Program-made: the position numbers and the translations under genes
The notes under the pieces: model-generated
What the model was told of the DNA's origin: nothing
What the model saw: the letters and a program-made list of their open reading frames with translations, nothing else
Database searches by the model: none
Assembly: GCA_012036375.1 (NCBI GenBank)
Contig: JAAUOI010000088.1
Location: 1-9,765, forward strand
DNA from: Allobrachymonas sp.
Lineage (GTDB): Bacteria > Pseudomonadota > Gammaproteobacteria > Burkholderiales > Burkholderiaceae_C
Direction of reading: 5' to 3'
Length of the DNA stretch: 9,765 nucleotides
Shown: positions 1 to 6,604 of the stretch, one piece after another
Numbering within the stretch: the first letter of the stretch is position 1
Layout of the letters: every line of letters begins with the position of its first letter

Positions 1-517
1 TGCCATAGGCAGAAGCCAGCGGCAGCGGCGAGAAAGAGGGGTTGATGCCCATGAGTACGCGGTTGAGTCCCATGTCGGTGAAAACACCAGACTGCGCATT
101 GATCACGGTTTCAAACGCACGCCAGTCACGGCGTAGCGCATCATTTGAGGCGAACCCCGGAATCGATAAGGTAATGAGTTCGGGGCGTTGCTGACGCAAA
201 GCCGCCAGGTCAATTCCCAAACGCGCCATCACGCCCGGCCGAAAATTTTCCACAACGATGTCGGCCTCTTCAATGAGCGCCAGTGCTTGCTCTAATCCCT
301 GTGCAGTCTTTAGGTCAATACTAACTATCAACTTGTTGCGGTTGAGCGTGGCATTTGCCGGGCTATTCCATAAGGGACCGCTAGGCGGATCAATATGAAT
401 GACCGTAGCCCCGAGATCCGCCAAAATCATGGCGACCGCTGGGCCAGCAATGTACTGACCAAAATCGACGACCTTGACATCGCGCAGGGGAAGAGAAGAT
501 GGATCAGAAGCAGACAT
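1..517 (-). CDS. dddD: Class III CoA-transferase (CaiB/BaiF family), N-terminal part; probable DMSP CoA-transferase/lyase DddD
   Basis: The first 172 codons are present and the gene continues beyond the left edge. Family III CoA-transferase hallmarks appear in order: GQYIAGP at residues 20-26, LADLGATVIHIDPP at 32-45, LNRNK at 58-62, IDLK at 67-70 and VENFRPGV at 89-96. Where single-domain members usually carry the catalytic Asp, this protein reads PLASAYG (166-172), by eye without an Asp. That fits the non-catalytic first domain of a two-domain protein. DddD has two CaiB-like domains and, as I recall, its active-site Asp lies in the second. DddD transfers CoA to DMSP and releases dimethyl sulfide. 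Neighbouring BCCT, GMC and MMSDH genes support this role. The start is fixed by an in-frame TGA four codons upstream, but no clear Shine-Dalgarno precedes the ATG. The family is very likely; the DddD identity is inferred, because the second half is not visible. Confidence 0.72.
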   Translation of the reverse strand, partial: MSASDPSSLPLRDVKVVDFGQYIAGPAVAMILADLGATVIHIDPPSGPLWNSPANATLNRNKLIVSIDLKTAQGLEQALALIEEADIVVENFRPGVMARLGIDLAALRQQRPELITLSIPGFASNDALRRDWRAFETVINAQSGVFTDMGLNRVLMGINPSFSPLPLASAYG

Positions 518-566
518 GGTGGTAGATCAGAATCAATCAACGAAAAGCATCGTGGGGATAGCGGTT

Positions 567-616
567 AAAAAAACAGACCCTAAGCCATCGATAACACGTC
601 GATAACCTAGGGTCTG
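567..616 (-). terminator. Rho-independent terminator after the BCCT transporter gene
   Basis: On the minus strand, 11 bases past the transporter stop codon, a 9-bp perfect stem pairs CAGACCCTA (574-582) with TAGGGTCTG (608-616). A second TCGA/TCGA pairing is possible inside the loop. The hairpin is followed by seven uninterrupted T residues (567-573). This is the classic intrinsic terminator layout. It separates the transporter gene from the CoA-transferase gene, which starts only 50 bp further on. Confidence 0.85.
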
Positions 617-626
617 CGAGTCAATC

Positions 627-2195
627 TCAGCGCCTTGCGAGCTGAGGTGCAATCAAATGTCGATCATGGTCAAGATGCGCAAAGTCTTGTTTGAGCCAGC
701 GAATCAGCGACCACGTCAAGATGAACAACACGGGAATCAAAGGCAGAGCCACAATAATGGTCGAGGTCTGCACCGGCTTGAGGCCACCGATCTGGATCAG
801 GAATGCGCCGACACCTGCAAGGATGAGTGCCCAAGTGATGCGCAGCATCCGCGTTGGTTCTTGGTAGCCAGTCAACTCTTTGGAGGTCACAGAAGCCAAC
901 ACGTAGGCCGCGCTATCCAAAGTTGTAGCCAAAAAGATGAAGCACAGCAAAATGAAAACAGCCGTCACCAAGCCACTCATCGGCAGCGTCTGCAAAATTG
1001 CCTCAATCGTCGCTGGGATACCGCCACTGCCGTTCAATATGGCGGCGACATCAAGTTTGCCAGTGAGTTGTAAGTCCAAGGCATAGCCACCCCAAACTGC
1101 GAAAAACACCCAGCAACCCAGCGAGCCCCACACCAACTCAGCAACAATCAACTCGCGAATGGTGCGACCGCGCGAAATACGCGCAACAAACAGCCCCATC
1201 ATCGGTGCATAGGCAATCCACCAAGCCCAATAAAACACCGTCCAGTCTTTGAAGAAGCTGCTTTTACCAACGGGATCGGTCCAAGTGCTCATGGCAACAA
1301 AGTTCGAGGCCATTTGACCAAGGCTGTTGCTCCAGCCGTCCACAATAAACTGCGAAGGCCCAACCAAGAAAGTAAACATCAGCATCGCCAAAGCCATGAT
1401 GACATTGATATCAGACAAAATCTTGATGCCCTTGGCCAGTCCAAACCATACGCTAGCACCAAACATCAAAGTCCAAATGGCTAGCATGCCCATATCCAGA
1501 AGAAATGAGGTCTGAATACCAAACAATCCACTCGCCAGTTTGGAGACCAGCGGTACAGCCAAGCCCAGCGAAGTGGCTACACCGCCCACAATGCCAAACA
1601 CCACCACAGCATCGAGCAAGACACCAGCCCAGCCATCAGAGTGTTTACCCAAAATGCCGCGAGCTGCCACTGAAAGGCGAGCGCCGCTTTGCTTGCGCAC
1701 ATACATCGAGTAGGCAATGGGTACAGCAGGCAGGCAGTAAAACGCCCACGGTGTGATGCCCCAATGAAATTGCCCGTAGGTCAGACCCCATTCGGCAGCG
1801 GCCTGACTTTTTGCGGCCACCCCAAACGGAGGGCCCGTGTAGTAGTAAATAGGCTCGACCCATGCCCAGTTGACGATGGCAATTCCAATGCCACCGCAAA
1901 AGATCATGGCGATCCAGCTGAAATAAGAAAATTCAGGTGTGTCATCCGGACCGCCCAAGCGCACATTGCCATAACGGCTGAAGGCCAAGCCCAGCAAGAA
2001 TATGACGGCGGCCAGTCCACCCGCCAGATACAACCAGCCAAATTTGCCGGTACTGAACGAGAACGCAGCCGAAATCATGGCTGAACTCGATTTGGGGAAT
2101 AAAAGCAGAGGCCCTATCACCCCCACAAGAAGTATCATCGAAAGGCCAAATACGCGCCAATCGATGCGATCTCCGCCAGTGTTCATACTTGACAT
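627..2195 (-). CDS. dddT: BCCT family transporter, CaiT-like; probable DMSP/betaine importer DddT
   Basis: This 522-residue protein is a complete member of the betaine/carnitine/choline transporter family (CaiT has 504 residues), with about 12 hydrophobic membrane segments. The family signature WAWWIAYAPMMGLF is at 323-336, followed by ARISRGRTIREL at 338-349. Aromatic substrate-box residues are in this segment and in NWAWVEPIYYY (109-119). By eye it resembles CaiT most, for example FHWGITPWA at 143-151. However, Asn264 aligns with CaiT Arg262, which replaces sodium in that antiporter, and TTLDSA at 424-429 resembles sodium-coupled relatives. Sodium-coupled uptake is therefore more likely than antiport. 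A strong ribosome binding site, AGGAGA (2201-2206), lies 5 nt before the ATG. The gene follows the GMC gene by 131 bp and ends at a terminator. DMSP as substrate is inferred from context; glycine betaine, carnitine or choline are alternatives. Confidence 0.85.
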   Translation of the reverse strand: MSSMNTGGDRIDWRVFGLSMILLVGVIGPLLLFPKSSSAMISAAFSFSTGKFGWLYLAGGLAAVIFLLGLAFSRYGNVRLGGPDDTPEFSYFSWIAMIFCGGIGIAIVNWAWVEPIYYYTGPPFGVAAKSQAAAEWGLTYGQFHWGITPWAFYCLPAVPIAYSMYVRKQSGARLSVAARGILGKHSDGWAGVLLDAVVVFGIVGGVATSLGLAVPLVSKLASGLFGIQTSFLLDMGMLAIWTLMFGASVWFGLAKGIKILSDINVIMALAMLMFTFLVGPSQFIVDGWSNSLGQMASNFVAMSTWTDPVGKSSFFKDWTVFYWAWWIAYAPMMGLFVARISRGRTIRELIVAELVWGSLGCWVFFAVWGGYALDLQLTGKLDVAAILNGSGGIPATIEAILQTLPMSGLVTAVFILLCFIFLATTLDSAAYVLASVTSKELTGYQEPTRMLRITWALILAGVGAFLIQIGGLKPVQTSTIIVALPLIPVLFILTWSLIRWLKQDFAHLDHDRHLIAPQLARR

Positions 2196-2247
2196 GTTTG
2201 TCTCCTAGTATTTTCTTACTTACAAATATCGCGTTTGCGCATCTCTG

Positions 2248-2328
2248 GCCTGAAGGACGGACTTCCCTCAGGCAAAAAATGTGCTCCCGCGCCGTTCATC
2301 GCCCAGACCGCTATCGCAGCGGCGGTCT
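2248..2328 (-). other. Two stem-loops in the GMC-BCCT intercistronic gap
   Basis: The 131-bp gap between the GMC and BCCT genes holds two inverted repeats. The first (2305-2328, AGACCGC paired with GCGGTCT) overlaps the GMC stop codon. The second (2248-2273) has GCCTGA arms extended by three more pairs after one mismatch. Neither is followed by T residues on the minus strand; the six-T run lies upstream of the second hairpin. They therefore do not look like intrinsic terminators. They could protect mRNA ends or modulate the ratio of GMC to transporter mRNA, but that is speculation. Confidence 0.35.
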
Positions 2329-3976
2329 AGGAGGCTGCCCGCTTTATCCAGCGAGCCGCTTTCTCTGCAATCATGAGTGTGGGTGAATTGGTATTGCCGC
2401 TGGTAATCGTCGGCATCACGCTGGCATCGACGACGCGCAGCCCATGAACCCCACGCACTTGTAAATAAGGATCGACGACGGCTGTATCGTCATCAGCACG
2501 TCCCATCTTGGCTGTACCCACGGGATGGAAAATGGTGTTGGCAATGTCGCCAGCCAAACGCGCCAGGGCCTCATCCGATTGAAACTCCACGCCTGGCTTC
2601 CACTCTTGTGGCTGGTATTTGCGCAGTGCGGGCTGGTTCACGATCTCGCGCACTTGGCGCAAGCTTTGCGCAGCGACCAATCGATCTTCATCAGTTTGCA
2701 GGTAATTGGGTGCAATGGCTGGCGCATCAGAGTATGTGTTACTCACGATGCTGACTGTGCCGCGACTGCTGGGATTGAGATTGCAGACGCTGGCGGTAAA
2801 CGCCGGGAAGGGATGCAAATCTTCGCCGAAAGCATCCAAGCTTAGAGGCTGGACGTGGTATTGCAAATTGGCATAAGGCTGCAAGGGATGCGATTTCGTA
2901 AAAGCGCCCAACTGACTGGGCGACATACTCATCGGGCCTGAGCGCTTGAGCAAATATTCCAAACCAATACTGGCTTTGCCCCACAAGCTGTTGGCCAGTG
3001 TATTGAGCGTGGTGACACCCTGAACCTTGAACACCGCACGAATTTGCAAATGATCTTGGAGGTTTTGACCCACCGCAGGCAGATCTTTCACCACCTTAAT
3101 GCCCAGAGCATTCAAATGCTTTCCCGAGCCAATGCCTGAGAGCTGAAGGATTTGCGGCGAACCAATGGCTCCTGCACTCAGTATCACTTCTGCGCGAGCC
3201 CGCAAGCTCAAGCGCTCACCTGCGCGTATCACCGAAGCACCCGTGCAGCGAGGTGTGCCCTGCTGGTTAGAAAATTCCAGCTTTTCCACATGGGCTTGCG
3301 TCCAAACCGTGAGGTTGGGGCGCTTGCTCACGGGGCGCAGAAAGGCTTTGGAGGCATTCCAGCGCCAGCCCGATTTTTGATTGACCTCAAAGTAACCGAC
3401 GCCTGCGTTATCGCCCGTGTTGAAGTCATCAATGCGCTTGACTCCCGCCTGAACAGCAGCTTCAGAAAAAGCCTCCAACACATCCCACTGCAAGCGTTGT
3501 TTCTCTATGCGCCACTCACCGCCTCCGCCGTGAAGTGCGCGAAAAGCCTCGTTGGCATCCCCTGCGGCATCCATCCGGTAGTGGTCTTCATGGGCGCGAA
3601 AATCGGGTAAGGAATGCTGCCAATCCCAATCGGATTCACCGGTGGCTTTTGCCCAAGCATCGTAGTCGCGCGCTTGGCCTCGCATGTAGATCATGCCGTT
3701 GATGCTGGAGCAGCCGCCCAAGGTTTTGCCCCGCGGATAACGCAGGCGTCTGCCGTTCAGGCCAGGCTCTGCCTCTGTTTGATAGAGCCAATCTGTGCGT
3801 GGATTGCCGATGCAGTACAAATATCCCACAGGGATATGAATCCAGTGATAGTTGTCTTTTTTGCCCGCTTCAAGCAGCAACACTGTTTTGTCGGGATTGG
3901 CGCTCAAGCGATTGGCCAAGAGGCAGCCCGCAGTACCTGCGCCAACGATGATGTAGTCGTACTCCAATGCATTCAT
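2327..3976 (-). CDS. dddA: GMC family FAD-dependent alcohol dehydrogenase; probable 3-hydroxypropionate dehydrogenase DddA
   Basis: This 549-residue glucose-methanol-choline oxidoreductase is full length (BetA-type enzymes have about 530-560 residues). The Rossmann FAD motif GAGTAG is at 12-17 with the acidic strand end LLLEAG at 33-38. GMC signature 1 lies at about 81-104 (RGKTLGGCSSINGMIY) and signature 2 at 269-283 (GAIGSPQILQLSGIG). The catalytic His484 is in FHPVGT, and VVDASVMPT (515-523) precedes the second catalytic position, Asn530, in GNTNSPT. No signal peptide is seen, so it is cytoplasmic or membrane-associated. GMC enzymes of this type pass electrons to quinone or another acceptor. 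Beside a semialdehyde dehydrogenase, the natural reading is oxidation of 3-hydroxypropionate to malonate semialdehyde, as reported for DddA. Annotation as choline dehydrogenase would be the generic alternative. It starts 15 bp after the dehydrogenase stop, with only a weak AGAAG ribosome binding site. Confidence 0.85.
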   Translation of the reverse strand: MNALEYDYIIVGAGTAGCLLANRLSANPDKTVLLLEAGKKDNYHWIHIPVGYLYCIGNPRTDWLYQTEAEPGLNGRRLRYPRGKTLGGCSSINGMIYMRGQARDYDAWAKATGESDWDWQHSLPDFRAHEDHYRMDAAGDANEAFRALHGGGGEWRIEKQRLQWDVLEAFSEAAVQAGVKRIDDFNTGDNAGVGYFEVNQKSGWRWNASKAFLRPVSKRPNLTVWTQAHVEKLEFSNQQGTPRCTGASVIRAGERLSLRARAEVILSAGAIGSPQILQLSGIGSGKHLNALGIKVVKDLPAVGQNLQDHLQIRAVFKVQGVTTLNTLANSLWGKASIGLEYLLKRSGPMSMSPSQLGAFTKSHPLQPYANLQYHVQPLSLDAFGEDLHPFPAFTASVCNLNPSSRGTVSIVSNTYSDAPAIAPNYLQTDEDRLVAAQSLRQVREIVNQPALRKYQPQEWKPGVEFQSDEALARLAGDIANTIFHPVGTAKMGRADDDTAVVDPYLQVRGVHGLRVVDASVMPTITSGNTNSPTLMIAEKAARWIKRAAS

Positions 3977-3991
3977 GGCAAGGACTTCTGC

Positions 3992-5496
3992 TCAACGGGC
4001 AACGGGCATCGTGAACTCAGCGCCTTTTGCAATGCTGTCCGGCCAGCGTTGCATCACAGATTTTTGCTTGGTATAAAAGCGCACACCCTCCTCACCATAA
4101 GCATGCGTATCGCCAAACAGCGAGCGCTTCCAGCCGCCAAAGCCATGCCATGCCATGGGCACGGGGATGGGCACATTGATGCCCACCATGCCTACCTGAA
4201 TGCGACGCGCAAATTCTCGTGCGATACCGCCATCACGGGTGAAACAGCAAGTGCCATTGGCAAATTCATGGGCGTTCACAAGATTCACACTCTCTGCAAA
4301 ATCTTTCACACGAACGCACGAGAGTACCGGGCCAAAGATTTCTTCTTTGTATATTTTGTGCTGCGGCTGCACATGATCAAACAGTGTGCCGCCCAGCCAG
4401 AAACCGCTTTCGCATCCGTTTTCTGTATTCTTGAAACCCGACCATCGACCAAGAGCTTTGCACCTTCTTGCTCGCCGACACCGATATAGCCTGTGATGCG
4501 ATCATGCGCGATCTGGGTGACGATCGGGCCCATTTCTGCATCGAGGTGCACGCCGTTTTTGATCTTCAATGCTTTGGTGCGCTCCACCAGCATGGGCATG
4601 ATGCGATCTCCCACATCGCCCACCAGCACCGCAACCGAGATAGCCATGCAACGCTCGCCGGCCGAGCCATAGGCTGCGCCGATCAAGGCATCGACGGTCT
4701 TTTCTAAATCTGCATCCGGCATCACCACCATATGATTCTTCGCGCCGCCCAGCGCTTGCACGCGCTTGCCGTGATGCGCACCCGTCTCGTAGATGTAATT
4801 GGCAATCGGCGTGGAGCCGACGAAACTCACAGCCTTCACATTCGGATGAACCAAAAGCGCATCTACCGTCTCTTTGCCGCCCTGCACCACGTTAAACACG
4901 CCATCGGGTAGCCCCGCTTTTTTAAGCAACTCTGCCATGAAGAGCGAAGGAGAAGGATCAATTGGGCTGGGCTTCAAAATAAAGCAATTGCCCGCTGCGA
5001 TGGCCACCGGGAACATCCACATCGGCACCATCACGGGAAAATTAAACGGCGTGATGCCTGCGACCACTCCAAGCGGCTGGCGCATCGTCCAGTTGTCAAT
5101 GCCCGTGCCTACTTGTTCCGTGTAATCGCCTTTGAGCAGTTGCGTGATGCCAGTAGCAAATTCCACAATTTCAATGCCGCGCGTGACTTCGCCTTGCGAA
5201 TCTGTGAACACCTTGCCGTGCTCGGCAGTGATCAAACGAGCCAAGTCATCGCGATGTGCATTGAGTAGTTCCAAAAATTTGAACATCACGCGCGCGCGCT
5301 TGAGTGGCGGCGCATCGCCCCACGCAGGAAATGCCGCCTGCGCCGAGGCCACGGCTTGATCCACCTCGGCGCTACCGCCCATGGCAACCTGAGCGGTCAC
5401 TGCACCCGTGGCGGGGTTGGTCACGTTCTGATGGCCTGCGGAGCTACCCGCTTGGATTTGTCCGTTCCAGTAATGATTGATATTTGAAATACTCAT
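3992..5496 (-). pseudogene. dddC: CoA-acylating (methyl)malonate-semialdehyde dehydrogenase MmsA/DddC, interrupted by one frameshift
   Basis: The enzyme oxidises malonate or methylmalonate semialdehyde with NAD and CoA to acetyl- or propionyl-CoA plus CO2. From ATG 5496, with GGAG (5503-5506) 6 nt upstream, the frame gives residues 1-353. These include ITPFNFP (148-154), FVGSTP (225-230), catalytic Cys283 in GERCM and ALGGAKNH (248-255). The usual ALDH general-base Glu is absent there, as is normal for MMSDH. After GR (352-353) the frame goes wrong. The next frame continues exactly with GFKNTENG, then WLGGTLFDH, IYKEEIFGPVLSCVRV and GINVPIPVPMAWHGFGGWKRSLFGD. One missing base in the G run at 4437-4440 would restore a 501-residue protein, the normal family length. 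No canonical slippery heptamer is present, so this is a sequencing error or a recent mutation rather than programmed shifting. It is the first gene of the minus-strand series. Confidence 0.88.
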
Positions 5497-5549
5497 TGAT
5501 AGCTCCAATAATGGGCGAATTGTCATCAGCAAAAATTGCCTCGTCCAAT
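5495..5549. promoter_or_regulatory. Divergent promoter region with three LysR-type T-N11-A boxes
   Basis: Two elements of form ATTG-N7-CAAT lie at 5495-5509 and 5535-5549. Their starts are exactly 40 bp apart (about four helical turns), and they also share a TCCAAT right half. A third, weaker copy (ATTG-N7-CAAA) is at 5519-5533. All three satisfy the T-N11-A rule for LysR-family binding sites. The leftmost overlaps the start codon and ribosome binding site of the dehydrogenase gene. A weak minus-strand promoter is possible: -35 TTGGAC (5543-5548), 18-bp spacer, -10 GACAAT (5519-5524). The adjacent regulator is the obvious ligand; binding itself is inferred. Confidence 0.5.
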
Positions 5550-5563
5550 GAAATTTTGAATTT

Positions 5564-5580
5564 AATATATAAAATATATT
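5564..5580. promoter_or_regulatory. AT-only palindrome at the regulator start (possible -10 region or operator)
   Basis: A perfect 7-3-7 palindrome made only of A and T (AATATAT, AAA, ATATATT) ends one base before the regulator's ATG at 5582. It occupies the place where a ribosome binding site should be. It contains TATA-like -10 candidates on both strands. If TAATAT (5563-5568) is the -10 of the regulator promoter, the transcript would have almost no leader. No convincing -35 partner at 17 bp was found. Confidence 0.35.
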
Positions 5581-5581
5581 T

Positions 5582-6583
5582 ATGAATGAACCAGATACTC
5601 TGGGCCTCAAAGCCTTCTGCGCGATCGCCCGAGAAGGCACGGTTTCGCAGGCCGCTACTGCTTTGCACCTGACACAGCCGGCTGTGAGTTTGCAGCTCAA
5701 GGCCTTACAAGAACGGCTGGGATTGCAGTTGTTTGCTCGCTCAGGGCGAGGCTTGGCGCTCACGCGCGATGGCGCTGCATTGTTGCCACAGGCGCAAAAG
5801 GCTTTAGCGGGTTTACAGGAGTTTGGTCAAGCTGCACTGGCTTTGCGAGCAACGGTGCGCGGGCGGCTGCGCATCGGAACGATTCTCGATCCTGAGTTCA
5901 CACGGCTTGGTGCGTTTTTAAAGCAGCTGGTGGAATCTGCGCCGCATATCGAGACGGAGCTATCGCAGCATATGAGTGGCGATGTACTCGCACGTGTGCA
6001 ACAGCAGCAATTGGATGTGGGGTTTTATTTGGCCATGCCGGCGGAATTGGCGCGATTAAGGGGTGATGTTCGGGCAGGCGCAACAACACCTCAAACAGTC
6101 TCCGCACCCTATGTTTTTAAACAAAATACGGCATTGGCCGGCATAGAATATGCGCCAAATGCTATCAATTTAATAGTAAAAGAGTTGGCTGATTTCAACT
6201 ACCGGGTGCTCGCGCCTCCAGGCTGGGGCTCACGAGTAGGGGGCAAAGATTGGGCAGCGCTGGCCAGCCTGCCTTGGATTATCACGCCACCTGTTTCAGC
6301 GCATCATCGCTTGCTGCAATCGGTCATGCAACCGCTGGGTCTGCAGCCCAAACGTGCCGCCTTGGTCGATCAGGAGGCGTCGATGTTGGATTTGGTGCGT
6401 TCGGGCGTGGGTTTGTCCCTGGTGCGTGAATCAATTGCGTTACGTGAAGTGCATTCGCGTGGCCTGGTGGTGGCCGACCGTGTGACTTTGCCATGTTGCT
6501 TGTGTTTTATTTATGCCGCTGCGTCACGCGACTTGGCGGCGATTGTTGCGGCTCAACGGGCTTTGGACAAAGTGTGGGCTTGA
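5582..6583 (+). CDS. dddR: LysR-type transcriptional regulator; probable DddR
   Basis: This 333-residue protein has an N-terminal LysR winged helix-turn-helix at about 6-64 (GTVSQAATALHLTQPAVSLQLKAL spans residues 19-42) and a periplasmic-binding-like effector domain from about 93 onward (RGRLRIGT 93-100, LDVGFYL 144-150, YRVLAPPGW 207-215, GVGLSLVRE 275-283). It is divergent from the catabolic genes with T-N11-A boxes between them, the usual LysR arrangement. It probably activates them in response to a pathway intermediate and represses itself. It is about 30 residues longer than most family members. The excess lies around 174-200 (APYVFKQNTALAGIEYAPNA), encoded by an AT-rich block unlike the rest of the gene. 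No Shine-Dalgarno sequence precedes the ATG. The family is certain; the name DddR depends on the DMSP interpretation. Confidence 0.85.
   Translation: MNEPDTLGLKAFCAIAREGTVSQAATALHLTQPAVSLQLKALQERLGLQLFARSGRGLALTRDGAALLPQAQKALAGLQEFGQAALALRATVRGRLRIGTILDPEFTRLGAFLKQLVESAPHIETELSQHMSGDVLARVQQQQLDVGFYLAMPAELARLRGDVRAGATTPQTVSAPYVFKQNTALAGIEYAPNAINLIVKELADFNYRVLAPPGWGSRVGGKDWAALASLPWIITPPVSAHHRLLQSVMQPLGLQPKRAALVDQEASMLDLVRSGVGLSLVRESIALREVHSRGLVVADRVTLPCCLCFIYAAASRDLAAIVAAQRALDKVWA
6104..6185. repeat. AT-rich block inserted in frame in the regulator gene (possible mini-repeat)
   Basis: About 80 bp of low-GC sequence interrupts an otherwise GC-rich gene. It contains GCTATCAATTTAATAG, which carries the short inverted repeat CTAT/ATAG. 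The encoded residues (about 174-200) match nothing I expect in a LysR effector domain, while the flanks rejoin in frame at VKELADFNYRVL. The composition and the GCTATCAATTTAATAGTA end remind me of short interspersed repeats of Comamonadaceae, but I cannot confirm this from one copy. The boundaries are approximate. Confidence 0.35.
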
Positions 6584-6604
6584 TTTGATCAAGCGGGCTT
6601 GATC
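6578..6604. terminator. Two overlapping alternative hairpins at convergent gene ends
   Basis: GCTTGAT (6578-6584) pairs perfectly with ATCAAGC (6588-6594) across a 3-nt loop. GATCAAGC (6587-6594) pairs equally well with GCTTGATC (6597-6604) across GG. The middle arm is shared, so only one hairpin can form at a time. The structure covers the stop codons of both convergent genes, which are separated by just 5 bp. No T tract follows on either strand, so it is at best a weak or Rho-assisted terminator, or an mRNA end protector. Confidence 0.45.

Noticed and set aside
2248..2279. Hairpin next to a run of six A residues as a terminator
   Set aside because: The T run lies upstream of the hairpin on the minus strand, the direction of transcription, and no + strand gene ends here.
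4430..4445. Programmed -1 ribosomal frameshifting in the dehydrogenase gene
   Set aside because: A -1 shift would restore the frame, but there is no X XXY YYZ heptamer in the incoming frame, and such recoding is not known for this enzyme family.
3614..4489. A 291-codon open frame on the + strand
   Set aside because: It lies opposite the GMC and dehydrogenase genes, whose family motifs are unmistakable on the minus strand. Its translation shows no domain and is rich in Cys, His and Ala, as expected of an antisense shadow.
5284..5300. Alternating CG run in the dehydrogenase gene
   Set aside because: It encodes ordinary Lys-Arg-Ala-Arg-Val residues at a position typical of the family, so it is codon choice rather than a separate element.
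5497..5763. Upstream extension of the dehydrogenase frame to 5763
   Set aside because: The extra residues are not part of the MMSDH family, overlap the divergent LysR gene, and the ATG at 5496 has a good ribosome binding site and gives the normal N-terminus.
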